Assembly (NCBI RefSeq): GCF_019050325.1
Contig: NZ_VOMB01000012.1
Location: 104,976 to 168,975, forward strand
Reading direction: 5' to 3'
DNA from: [Mycobacterium] fortunisiensis
GTDB lineage: Bacteria > Actinomycetota > Actinomycetes > Mycobacteriales > Mycobacteriaceae
Length of the DNA: 64,000 nucleotides
Part shown: positions 1-8,700 of the stretch, piece after piece
Layout of the letters: every line of letters starts with the position of its first letter
Numbering within the stretch: the first letter of the stretch is position 1
Program-made: the position numbers and the translations under genes
The notes under the pieces: generated by a model
Database searches by the model: none
The model's input: the letters and a program-made list of their open reading frames with translations, nothing else
What the model was told of the DNA's origin: nothing

Positions 1-1
1 G

Positions 2-997
2 GGGTTCAACGCGATCCACGTCCCCGAGGAGTACGGCGGCCAGGGTGCCGACTCGGTCGCGGCCTGCATCGTCATCGAGGAAGTGGCCCGGGTGGATTGC
101 TCGGCCTCGCTGATCCCGGCGGTCAACAAGCTCGGCACGATGGGCCTGATCCTGCGCGGCTCGGACGAGCTGAAGAAGCAGGTGCTGCCGTCGCTGGCCT
201 CGGGTGAGGCGATGGCCTCCTACGCGTTGAGCGAGCGCGAGGCCGGCAGCGACGCCGCCGGCATGCGCACCCGCGCCAAGGCCGACGGGGACGGCTGGAT
301 CCTCAACGGCGCCAAGTGCTGGATCACCAACGGCGGCAAGTCGACCTGGTACACCGTGATGGCGGTGACCGACCCCGACAAGGGTGCCAACGGCATCTCG
401 GCGTTCATGGTGCACAAGGACGACGAGGGCTTCGTCGTCGGCCCCAAGGAGCGCAAGCTCGGCATCAAGGGCAGCCCGACCACCGAGCTGTACTTCGAGA
501 ACTGCCGGATCCCGGGGGACCGGATCATCGGTGAGCCCGGCACCGGTTTCAAGACCGCGCTGGCCACCCTCGATCACACCCGCCCGACCATCGGCGCCCA
601 GGCCGTCGGTATCGCCCAGGGTGCGCTGGACGCGGCGATCGCCTACACCAAGGACCGCAAGCAGTTCGGCCGTCCGGTCAGTGACAACCAGGGCGTGCAG
701 TTCATGCTCGCCGACATGGCGATGAAGGTGGAAGCTGCCCGGCTGATGGTGTATTCGGCCGCAGCACGAGCCGAGCGCGGCGAGGGCAACCTCGGGTTCA
801 TCTCGGCGGCGAGCAAGTGCCTGGCCTCCGATGTGGCCATGGAGGTCACCACCGATGCCGTGCAGCTGTTCGGCGGTGCCGGCTACACCGTGGACTTCCC
901 GGTGGAGCGGATGATGCGCGACGCCAAGATCACCCAGATCTACGAGGGCACGAACCAGATTCAGCGCGTGGTGATGAGCCGCGCCCTGCTCAAGTAG
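2..997 (+). CDS. fadE25: Acyl-CoA dehydrogenase FadE25, 5' end missing
   Basis: Flavin-dependent acyl-CoA dehydrogenase, oxidising acyl-CoA to the trans-2-enoyl-CoA in fatty-acid or branched-chain acyl breakdown in the cytoplasm. The frame is open from base 2, so the true start lies left of the window; an internal ATG at 83 is not the start because the preceding codons read GFNAIHVPEEYGGQGADS, a conserved family segment. Visible signatures are YALSEREAGSDA (flavin and substrate contact), the WITNGG stretch, and the C-terminal QLFGGAGYTVDFPVERMMRD and QIYEGTNQIQR blocks, which carry the usual FAD-contacting and catalytic glutamate region. The sequence is nearly identical in style to mycobacterial FadE25 (Rv3274c). 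It converges on the FAD/Fe-S oxidase gene, with an 8-base overlap of the 3' ends. Confidence 0.93.
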   Translation, partial: GFNAIHVPEEYGGQGADSVAACIVIEEVARVDCSASLIPAVNKLGTMGLILRGSDELKKQVLPSLASGEAMASYALSEREAGSDAAGMRTRAKADGDGWILNGAKCWITNGGKSTWYTVMAVTDPDKGANGISAFMVHKDDEGFVVGPKERKLGIKGSPTTELYFENCRIPGDRIIGEPGTGFKTALATLDHTRPTIGAQAVGIAQGALDAAIAYTKDRKQFGRPVSDNQGVQFMLADMAMKVEAARLMVYSAAARAERGEGNLGFISAASKCLASDVAMEVTTDAVQLFGGAGYTVDFPVERMMRDAKITQIYEGTNQIQRVVMSRALLK

Positions 998-3854
998 CCT
1001 CCGCGAGCAGCTGGACGGTGTGAACCGGCCGGCGGTCGGGTGCCAACTCACGAATCTGGGTACGGCAGCTGAATCCGTCGGCCACCACCGTGGTCTCGGC
1101 GCCCGCTCGGCGCAGCGCAGGTAACAGCGCGTCCTCGGCGCAGGCCACCGACACGTCGTAGTGTCCGCGTTCGAATCCGAAATTGCCTGCCAAGCCGCAA
1201 CATCCGGCATCGAGCACATCGAACTCGACGCCGGCGCTCTGCAGCAGGGCGCTCTCGTGCCGGTAGTGCAGTACCGCATGCTGATGGCAATGTTGTTGGA
1301 TCACGGCGGTGGCGGACCGTGCGGGTGGTCGCCAATCCGGCGCGCGCAGCCGCAGGATCTCGCCGATCGTATGGGTCTGCGCGGCCAGCCGGTGGGCGTC
1401 CTCGTCACCGTGCAGCAGCTCGGGCAGATCTGACCGGAACACCGCCGCGCAACTGGGCTCCAGCACCACCACGGGGGTTCCGGCATGCAACGCCGGTCGC
1501 AGCACCCGCAGCGTGCGCCGCAGTACGCGTTCGGCGGTGCTCAGCTGGCCGGTGGAAATCCAGGTCAGTCCGCAGCACACGGCTCGATCGGGTACCTCGA
1601 CGGCAAATCCGGCCGATTCGAGCACCTGCACCGCGGCATCGGCGATCTGCGGGTCGAAGTTGTTGGTGAAGGTGTCGGGCCACAACACCACCGGGCCCAA
1701 CGGCGCCCGCGCCGGCCCCACGTGCCCGTCGAACGCCGCACTGAACCGCCGCCGGGCGAACACCGGAATACCGCGGCGCTCATCGATTCCGCCGAGTCGC
1801 TTGACCACGGCGCCAAGGCTTTTGGTCTGCGCAGTGCGGTTCACCGCACCGGGGGCCGCGGCAGCCAGCCGGGCCCACAGCGGAATCCAGCCCATCGCGT
1901 AATGCGCCATCGGTCGCAGCCGGTGGTGGTAGTGGTGGGACAGGAACTCGGCTTTGTAGGTCGCCATGTCCACATTGACCGGGCAGTCGCTGCGACATCC
2001 CTTACACGCCAGGCACAGATCCAGCGCGTCACGCACCTCTTCCGATCGCCAGCCGTCGGTGATCACGTCGCCCTGCAGCATCTCGAACAGCAGCCGGGAC
2101 CGGCCGCGGGTGGAATGCTCCTCCTCGCCGGTGGCCCGGTAGCTCGGGCACATCACCCCGGTTTCATGGCCCCGGCAGTTGCCGACACCGACGCAGCGGG
2201 CGGCGGCGTGGGAGAAGCGGTGCCCGTCGTCGGGATAACTGAAGTGCGTGGGAGGTTCGGCCGGGCGGTAATCGGGCCCATAGCGCAGGTTTTCGTCGAG
2301 CCGGTACGGGTGCACGACCTTGCCCGGGTTCATCCGGTCATCGGGGTCGAACACGGCCTTGGTCCGCTCGAATGCGGTGACCACCTGCTCGCCGAACATG
2401 ATCGGCAGCAACTCGCCGCGGGACTGCCCGTCGCCGTGTTCCCCGGACAGAGACCCACCGTAGCCGACCACGAGTTGCGCGGCGTCATAGGCGAACCGCC
2501 GATACTTGGCGACACCTTCGGCGGTGCGCAGGTCGAACGGAATCCGGGTGTGTACGCAGCCTTGGCCGAAATGGCCGTACAGCGAAGCGCTTTCATAGTC
2601 ATACCGCGTCAGCAGCGCACGAAAGTCTCGCAGGTAGTCGCCGAGCCGATCCGGCGGGACGGCAGCATCCTCCCAACCCTCGTGGGTTTCCGAGCCGATC
2701 GGCGGATATGCGGTGGCGCCCAGCCCGGCTTCGCGGGCGGCCCAGACCTCCTTGCGGCGGGCCGGGTCGTCGAGTACCGCGCCGTCGGCCTTGTCGGCCA
2801 GCGCCGCGATCGTGGCCTCGGCCGTACGGTCGGCCTCCTCCTGCGTGGCGCCGTTGAACTGCACCAGCAGCCAGGCCTTGCCGTCGGGCAGTTCGCGTAA
2901 CGCCTTTTCGGCCAACCGGCGTGAATGCTCGAGCTCGACGAGGCGATGGTCGAGGCCCTCCAGCGCGGCGGGCTGATGTTCGAGCACGGCGGGCACCGCG
3001 TCCGCGGCCGCGGTGATGTCGTCGAATCCGAGCAACGCCAGCGCGCTCGCGGCCGGCCGGCGCACCAGCTGCAGCTTGGCGCGCAGGACGGTGACGAGCG
3101 TGCTCTCGCTACCGACGAGGGCCCTGGCCACGTTGAAATGGTTTTCCGGCAGCAGGGCGTCGAGGTTGTAGCCCGAGACCCGGCGCGGGATGTGCGGGTA
3201 GTGCGACCGGATGTCGTCGCCGTACTCCTCGACGATCGCCCGCAGACCCTGATACAACCGGGCCGCACCGCCACCGGCGGCGATGATCCGGTCATACTGC
3301 TCGTCGGAGGTCTCCGCGACCCAGCAGCGGGTGCCGTCGTAGGTCAGGATCTCCAGCGCCAGCACCGAATCCGCCATCTTGCCGTAGGCCTGCGCCGTGG
3401 ACCCGCAGGAGTTGTTGCCGATCATCCCGCCGATCGTGCAGTTGACGTGGGTGGAGGGTTTGGGGCCCACCATCCAGCCCGACGGCGTCAGCCGGTCGTT
3501 GAGGACGTCGAGTTTGATGCCCGGTTCGACGACAACGGTGCCCGCGTCGGTGTCGACGTCGCCGATTCTCGTGCAGTACTTGCTCCAGTCCAGCACCACC
3601 GCGGCGTTACAGCACTGGCCGGCCAAGCTGGTGCCGCCGCCCCGGGACAGCACCGGCACCTCGTGGTCATGGCACACCGCGATCGCGGCGGCAGCTGCGT
3701 CCGGGCTCGTCGGCACCACCACCCCGATCGGGATCTGCCGGTAGTTGGAGGCATCGGTGGAATAGGTGGCCCGTGAGCCCGGGTCGAAGCGGACTTCTCC
3801 GGCGACCCGGTCACGTAAATCAGCGGCCAGGGACTCGAACAGCAGTGCAGTCAT
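990..3854 (-). CDS. FAD-linked oxidase with Fe-S and CCG domains
   Basis: Large (954 aa) single-chain flavo-iron-sulfur oxidoreductase of the D-lactate/glycolate/2-hydroxyacid dehydrogenase type, probably passing electrons to the quinone pool. The N-terminal PCMH FAD domain shows SRGGGTSLAGQ near residue 70 and a NNSCG motif near 145; the FAD-oxidase C domain with HGHFGQG-like SLYGHFGQGCVH follows at about 410-430. Around residues 555-625 there are two cysteine sets, CVGVGNC...CP and CLACKGCRSDCP, fitting two 4Fe-4S clusters. The last third holds two CCG motifs (CCGLTW, CCGLAGNFG), as in the GlpC/GlcF/LutA family. The ATG is preceded by GAGGACC. It is the last gene of the minus-strand oxidation operon, 19 bases after the enolase-superfamily gene. 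Substrate is not determinable from sequence; D-lactate or a sugar-derived 2-hydroxy acid is my inference. Confidence 0.85.
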   Translation of the reverse strand: MTALLFESLAADLRDRVAGEVRFDPGSRATYSTDASNYRQIPIGVVVPTSPDAAAAAIAVCHDHEVPVLSRGGGTSLAGQCCNAAVVLDWSKYCTRIGDVDTDAGTVVVEPGIKLDVLNDRLTPSGWMVGPKPSTHVNCTIGGMIGNNSCGSTAQAYGKMADSVLALEILTYDGTRCWVAETSDEQYDRIIAAGGGAARLYQGLRAIVEEYGDDIRSHYPHIPRRVSGYNLDALLPENHFNVARALVGSESTLVTVLRAKLQLVRRPAASALALLGFDDITAAADAVPAVLEHQPAALEGLDHRLVELEHSRRLAEKALRELPDGKAWLLVQFNGATQEEADRTAEATIAALADKADGAVLDDPARRKEVWAAREAGLGATAYPPIGSETHEGWEDAAVPPDRLGDYLRDFRALLTRYDYESASLYGHFGQGCVHTRIPFDLRTAEGVAKYRRFAYDAAQLVVGYGGSLSGEHGDGQSRGELLPIMFGEQVVTAFERTKAVFDPDDRMNPGKVVHPYRLDENLRYGPDYRPAEPPTHFSYPDDGHRFSHAAARCVGVGNCRGHETGVMCPSYRATGEEEHSTRGRSRLLFEMLQGDVITDGWRSEEVRDALDLCLACKGCRSDCPVNVDMATYKAEFLSHHYHHRLRPMAHYAMGWIPLWARLAAAAPGAVNRTAQTKSLGAVVKRLGGIDERRGIPVFARRRFSAAFDGHVGPARAPLGPVVLWPDTFTNNFDPQIADAAVQVLESAGFAVEVPDRAVCCGLTWISTGQLSTAERVLRRTLRVLRPALHAGTPVVVLEPSCAAVFRSDLPELLHGDEDAHRLAAQTHTIGEILRLRAPDWRPPARSATAVIQQHCHQHAVLHYRHESALLQSAGVEFDVLDAGCCGLAGNFGFERGHYDVSVACAEDALLPALRRAGAETTVVADGFSCRTQIRELAPDRRPVHTVQLLAEAT

Positions 3855-3873
3855 GGTGGTCCTCAGTGAATTG

Positions 3874-4980
3874 TCAAAGCACCCGGTGGTTTTCGAGGTC
3901 GGCCCAGCGCAGTGTCAGGCCGTGCCCCGGCCTGTCCGGCAACCGCAGCATCCCGTCGACGGGTGGGGCCGCACCCTCGAAGTAGCGCAGCGCAATCCGC
4001 GCATGGTCGTGGAACCATTCGAGGTGCCGGAGGTTGGGCACACACGCCGCGACGTGGGCGTGCAAGTAGGGAGCGCAGTGTGCGGAGAGCTGCAGGTGAT
4101 GGGCGGCGGCGACGGCCGCGACGCGCAGCCATTCGGTGATCCCGCCGCACCGCGAGGCATCGGCCTGCAGGCAGTCGACAGCCTCGCCGGCACACATGCG
4201 CCGGAAGTAGGTGAGGTCATAGCCGTACTCGCCGGCAGCCACCTCGGCATCGACAGCCTCACGCACCGCACGCAACCCGGGCAGGTCATCGGAGGACACC
4301 GGCTCCTCGAACCAGCTCACCCGGCAGTCGGCGACGTCGCGCATCAACCGCACGGCCTGTTTGGCGCGGTAGCCGCCGTTGGCGTCCACATACAGCTCGC
4401 ACTCCGCACCGATCACGTTGCGGGCCTGACGGATCCGGCTGATGTCCCGCGGCATCCGGTGCCCCCACGACTCTCCGATCTTGATCTTGACCCGGGGGAT
4501 ACCCAGGTTCTGCGTCCAGTCGTTCAACTGAACGTTCAACTGGTGTTCGCGGTAGGTGGTGAACCCACCGCTGCCGTACACCGGGACGTCGTCGCGGACC
4601 GCCCCGATCAGTCGGTGCAGCGGCAGGTCTAGCAGTCGCGCTTTCAGATCCCACAGGGCCACGTCGACCGCGGAGATCGCCTGGCCGGCCACGCCCGCGC
4701 GGCCGGCGTTGCGGACGGCGCGAACCATGACGTCAAGGCTTCCGGACACATCGAACGCATTGCGCCCCTGCACCTGTGGGGCCAGCAGCTCACGGATCAG
4801 CGGCACCGCCGCTGCGCTGCCGTAGGTCCATCCGGTGCCCGCCGCGTCGCCGCAGTGGACAGTGACCACCACGAGCGTGGTGGTGTCCCAGCTCAGGGTG
4901 CCGTCGGCCTCGGGAGAGTCGGTGGGGATGGTGTAGGCGGCAGCGATGAGGTCGGTGACCGGTGTGGCTGATCCGTGCAT
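3874..4980 (-). CDS. Enolase-superfamily (mandelate racemase-like) enzyme
   Basis: 368-residue protein of the mandelate racemase/muconate-lactonizing group, which abstracts a proton alpha to a carboxylate and stabilises the enolate on Mg2+. Visible: capping domain at the N-terminus, the Lys-x-Lys acid/base pair in VKIKIGESWGH, metal ligands Asp in YVDANGGY, Glu in WFEEPV and Glu in AAGEYGYD, and a late histidine in LSAHCAPYLHAH that could be the second base. Such enzymes in sugar clusters are commonly acid-sugar dehydratases, which would suit the neighbouring glucose dehydrogenase, but substrate is unknown. The ATG at 4978-4980 was chosen because a longer open frame would run through the end of the ThDP enzyme gene; this start lies 13 bases after that gene's stop. 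Confidence 0.85.
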   Translation of the reverse strand: MHGSATPVTDLIAAAYTIPTDSPEADGTLSWDTTTLVVVTVHCGDAAGTGWTYGSAAAVPLIRELLAPQVQGRNAFDVSGSLDVMVRAVRNAGRAGVAGQAISAVDVALWDLKARLLDLPLHRLIGAVRDDVPVYGSGGFTTYREHQLNVQLNDWTQNLGIPRVKIKIGESWGHRMPRDISRIRQARNVIGAECELYVDANGGYRAKQAVRLMRDVADCRVSWFEEPVSSDDLPGLRAVREAVDAEVAAGEYGYDLTYFRRMCAGEAVDCLQADASRCGGITEWLRVAAVAAAHHLQLSAHCAPYLHAHVAACVPNLRHLEWFHDHARIALRYFEGAAPPVDGMLRLPDRPGHGLTLRWADLENHRVL

Positions 4981-4993
4981 GACGATCCCCGGA

Positions 4994-6787
4994 TCAATTG
5001 CCGCGGCGCGGAACGAATTCCTGCGCCTTGGCCTTGATGCCCTCCTTGATGAAGCCCCAGCTGTTCTCGTCGCCCTCCAGCACCGCCGCAGCGGTCGACT
5101 TGAACTGCTCCCAGGTGGCGTGCGGCGGGATGGGCGGTACGTCGGGGCCGGTGTGGACGTCGAGCACTGTGGGTTTCCCCGCCGAGAGCGCATGACGCCA
5201 CGCGTCGCCGAGCTCGTCGGGATTGTCGACCGTCATTGCCTCCAGGCCGAGGCCGGCGGCGAATGCGGCATAGTCGACATCCGGAAGAGATTGGGACTCG
5301 GTAAATTTCGGTGCGCCGGCCATGGCCCGCATTTCCCAGGTGACCTGATTGAGGTCGTTGTTGTGCAGCACGGCGACGATCAACCGGGGGTCCGACCATT
5401 CGTGGTGATAGCGCTTGATGGTGATGAGCTCGGCCATGCCGTTCATCTGCATGGCGCCGTCACCGGCAAATGCGATCGCCGGCCGATCCGGGTGGGCGAA
5501 CTTCGCTCCGATCGCGTACGGCACCCCAGGGCCCATGGTGGCCAGGTTGCCCGACAGCGAGCCACGCATGCCCGCGCGGAACCGCAGTTGGCGCGCATAC
5601 CAATTGGCCGATGACCCGGAGTCGGCGGTGATGATCGCGTTGTCGGGCAACAACGGGGACAGTTCGGCGAACAGGCGCAGCGGATTGACCGGGTGCGCAC
5701 CGACCATGGCCTGTAGATGCATCGTCTCCCACCATCGGGACACGTTCTTCTCGATGGTTTCCCGCCACGACCGGTCCGGCTTGCGTTCCAGATGCGGAAT
5801 CAGGGCCCGCAGCGCGGTTTTCGCGTCCGCGACGAGATTGACCTCATACGGATAGCGCATGCCGATCAGCTTCGCGTCGATGTCGATCTGCACGCCGCGG
5901 GCCTGATTGTATTCGGGCATGAACTGCGAGTACGGAAAGCTGGAGCCGATAGTGAGTAGGGTGTCGCAGTCGCGCATCATCTCGTAGCTGGGCCGGGTGC
6001 CCAACAGCCCGATGGAGCCGGTGACCCACGGCAGCTCGTCGGACAGCACGTCCTTGCCCAGCAGTGCTTTTGCCGCCCCCGCCCCGAGCAGCTCGGCGAC
6101 CTCGGCCACCTCCGCGTGTGCCTCGCGGGCGCCGGTGCCGATCAGCATCGCCACCTTCGTGCCCGAGTTGAGCACTTCGGCCGCCCGGATGATCGCCGCG
6201 TCGTCGGGGGCGATGTCGGGCCAGTCGACCCCCAGGCTCGACGGCACCATCTTGAACTCGTGGGTGGGCGGGGTGTACGGCAGTTCCTGGACGTCGGCCG
6301 GGATGATCAGCGCGGTGGGGACGCGCTCGGCCAGCGCGGTGCGGATGGCGCGGTCGATGACGTTGGGCAGCTGTTCGGGCACGTTGACGGTCTCGACGTA
6401 GGCCCCGGCGACATCCTTGTACAGGTTCGCCAGATCGACCTCCTGCTGGTAGGAGCCGCCCATCGCGCTGCGGTTGGTCTGTCCCACGATCGCCAGCACC
6501 GGGACATGATCGAGCTTGGCATCGTAGAGGCCGTTGAGCAGATGGATCGCCCCTGGCCCGGACGTGGCCATGCAGACGCCGATCCTGCCGCTGAACTTGG
6601 CGTAGCCGACGGCCTCGAACGCGCTCATCTCCTCGTGCCGGGCCTGGATGAAGCGAGGACAGTCCTCGGCCCGCCCCCAGGCCGCCAAGATGGCGTTGAT
6701 GCCGTCACCGGGGAAGGCGAACACATCGCGCACGTCCCATTCCCGTAGGCGTTGCAGCAGGTAATCGGCGACGGTTCGCTCAGACAT
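4994..6787 (-). CDS. ThDP-dependent pyruvate oxidase/dehydrogenase (PoxB-like)
   Basis: 597-residue thiamine-diphosphate enzyme of the POX/acetolactate synthase fold, likely decarboxylating pyruvate to acetate (pyruvate:quinone type) or a related 2-oxo acid. The N-terminal Pyr domain has the catalytic glutamate in ARHEEMSAFEAVGYA (about residue 52); the central domain has the VQIDIDAKLIG segment; the C-terminal PP domain carries the ThDP/Mg motif beginning GDGAMQMNG near residue 440 and ending in HNNDLNQVTWE. The ATG at 6785-6787 was chosen over one 27 codons upstream because it has a strong AGAGGAGG ribosome site 5 bases before it. It sits between the glycosidase (81-base gap) and the enolase-superfamily gene. 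A membrane-activation tail as in E. coli PoxB is not obvious, so the electron acceptor is uncertain. Confidence 0.87.
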   Translation of the reverse strand: MSERTVADYLLQRLREWDVRDVFAFPGDGINAILAAWGRAEDCPRFIQARHEEMSAFEAVGYAKFSGRIGVCMATSGPGAIHLLNGLYDAKLDHVPVLAIVGQTNRSAMGGSYQQEVDLANLYKDVAGAYVETVNVPEQLPNVIDRAIRTALAERVPTALIIPADVQELPYTPPTHEFKMVPSSLGVDWPDIAPDDAAIIRAAEVLNSGTKVAMLIGTGAREAHAEVAEVAELLGAGAAKALLGKDVLSDELPWVTGSIGLLGTRPSYEMMRDCDTLLTIGSSFPYSQFMPEYNQARGVQIDIDAKLIGMRYPYEVNLVADAKTALRALIPHLERKPDRSWRETIEKNVSRWWETMHLQAMVGAHPVNPLRLFAELSPLLPDNAIITADSGSSANWYARQLRFRAGMRGSLSGNLATMGPGVPYAIGAKFAHPDRPAIAFAGDGAMQMNGMAELITIKRYHHEWSDPRLIVAVLHNNDLNQVTWEMRAMAGAPKFTESQSLPDVDYAAFAAGLGLEAMTVDNPDELGDAWRHALSAGKPTVLDVHTGPDVPPIPPHATWEQFKSTAAAVLEGDENSWGFIKEGIKAKAQEFVPRRGN

Positions 6788-6868
6788 GGGTTCCTCCTCT
6801 GCGCCAATGGGTGATGCGATCCGGATACCCGATCTCGTTGTTCCTACGCAATTGTTGTTGTCAATCAA

Positions 6869-8698
6869 CTAATCGGGCCGCTCATGGGTCTGCACGTGCT
6901 GTTCGTGACCGCGGGCCGACGTCGCGGTGCGATGACCGCTCAAGTGGCGGGCGGTGTTGATCAGTCCGACCAGGCTGAAGGCCTGCGGAGTGTTGCCGAT
7001 CTGACGGTGCGCCGCGGCGTCGTACTCCTCACTGAGCAGCCCGACGTCGTTGCGCAGGGCCAGCAGCCGTTCGAACAGCTCGGTCGCCTCGTCGGTGCGG
7101 CCGATCCCGGCCAGCGCGTCGGCCAGCCAGAAGCTGCAGGCCAGGAACACGCCCTCGCCGCCGGGGAGGCCGTCGTCGGTCTTCTGTGGGTGGTACCGCA
7201 GCACGAACCCGTGATGGCACAACTCCGCACGCACCGCTTCGACGGTGCCGATCACCCTGGGGTCTTCCCATGGCAGGAAACCGACCCGGCCGATCAGCAA
7301 CAGGGCGGCATCCAGGTCCGGCGCACCGTAGGACTGGGTGAAGGTGTTGCGGTCGGCGTCATAGCCGTTGGTGCACACGTCGCGGTGGATCTCGTCGCGC
7401 AGCGCGCGCCACCGGTCCACCGGACCGTCGAGGTGATGGTTGACGACGGTGCGTACGGCGCGGTCCACTCCGGCCCACGCCATGATCTTGGAGTGGACGA
7501 ACTGTCGACGCGGGCCCCGTACCTCCCATAGCGAACTGTCGGCGTCACGCCAGTGGCCCTCGAGGTAATCCAGCAGCGCACGCTGCACATCCCAGGCGGT
7601 GTCGTCGGCCTCCATGCCGGCCTCCCGGGCCAGGTGCAGTCCGTCGAGGATCTCACCCCACACGTCGAGCTGGAACTGCGCGGCCGCCGCGTTGCCCACC
7701 CGCACGGGTTGCGAGTTCTCATATCCACCAAGCCAATCGAGCTCGAACTCGGGAAGCCGGCGCCGGCCGTCGAGGCCGTACATGATCTGCAGGTCGGCCG
7801 GATCGCCGGCGACCGCGCGCACCAGCCATTCCCGCCAGGCCTGCGCCTCCTCGACAAACCCGGTGCCCAGCAGGGCCTGCAGAGTGAACGTCGCATCGCG
7901 CAACCAGCAGTAGCGATAATCCCAATTGCGGGGGCCGCCGATCTGCTCGGGCAGCGACGTGGTGGCCGCGGCCATGATCCCGCCAGTGGGCTCGTAGGTG
8001 AGGGCCTTGAGCAACAACAGCGAACGCTGCACCTCCGGCCGCCACCGACCGGTGTAGCTGCACCGCGACATCCACTGTGCCCAGTACCGTGCGGTTTCCT
8101 CCAGCGCTTTCTCGGCGTCGACCGGATCCGGCCTCGACAGATGCGACAGCTGATAAGTCAGGACGAACGGGATTCGCTGGCCGGCAGCCACCTCGAACTC
8201 GGCCACGGTCGCCATACCCTGGCCGCGCAGCGCTACCGGGGTTCGCAGCCACACCGCGTCGGGTCCGGCGATCGCGGTCAGATCGTCACCCCGGCGGCGC
8301 ACCCACGGAACCACGTGTCCGTAATCGAAGCGCAGCTTGAGGTTCATCCGCACCGGGACCCGGCCCCGCACGCCCTCGACGATGCGCACCACATCGGCGG
8401 CGATGCCGCGCGGTGGCATGAAGTCGATGAGCCGCACCGTGCCATCGGCTGTCTCCCAGACGGATTCGAGCACCAGGGAATCGTCACGGTAGTGACGGCG
8501 GGTGGCCGCGCCGCCCGCTGCCGGTGCCAACAGCCAACTGCCGGCGTCCGTTTCGTGGTCGTCGTCCTCGAGGAGCGCGGCGAAACAGGCCGGCGAATCG
8601 AATCGGGGCAGACACAGCCAGTCGATCGAGCCGAATCGGCTGACCAGCGCGGCGGTTTGCAGATCACCGAGCAACGCATAGTCTTCGATCGGGGCCAT
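6869..8698 (-). CDS. GH15 glycosidase (trehalase/glucoamylase-like)
   Basis: 609-residue glycoside hydrolase family 15 protein, cytoplasmic, hydrolysing alpha-linked glucosides to glucose. It begins with the GH15 motif IEDYALLGDLQTAALV and SIDWLCLPRFDSPACF, and carries the active-site block IGGPRNWDYRYCWLRDATF at about 255-275 and the GGEGVFLACSFWLAD block whose glutamate is the expected catalytic residue. Mycobacterial relatives of this length (Rv2402/MSMEG_4535 type) are known as trehalases, so trehalose is the leading substrate. ATG at 8696-8698 is 2 bases after the glucose dehydrogenase stop; a GTG six bases earlier would overlap that stop as GTGA, and either fits translational coupling. 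Pairing with a glucose dehydrogenase suggests the released glucose is oxidised directly. Confidence 0.88.
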   Translation of the reverse strand: MAPIEDYALLGDLQTAALVSRFGSIDWLCLPRFDSPACFAALLEDDDHETDAGSWLLAPAAGGAATRRHYRDDSLVLESVWETADGTVRLIDFMPPRGIAADVVRIVEGVRGRVPVRMNLKLRFDYGHVVPWVRRRGDDLTAIAGPDAVWLRTPVALRGQGMATVAEFEVAAGQRIPFVLTYQLSHLSRPDPVDAEKALEETARYWAQWMSRCSYTGRWRPEVQRSLLLLKALTYEPTGGIMAAATTSLPEQIGGPRNWDYRYCWLRDATFTLQALLGTGFVEEAQAWREWLVRAVAGDPADLQIMYGLDGRRRLPEFELDWLGGYENSQPVRVGNAAAAQFQLDVWGEILDGLHLAREAGMEADDTAWDVQRALLDYLEGHWRDADSSLWEVRGPRRQFVHSKIMAWAGVDRAVRTVVNHHLDGPVDRWRALRDEIHRDVCTNGYDADRNTFTQSYGAPDLDAALLLIGRVGFLPWEDPRVIGTVEAVRAELCHHGFVLRYHPQKTDDGLPGGEGVFLACSFWLADALAGIGRTDEATELFERLLALRNDVGLLSEEYDAAAHRQIGNTPQAFSLVGLINTARHLSGHRTATSARGHEQHVQTHERPD

Positions 8699-8700
8699 GC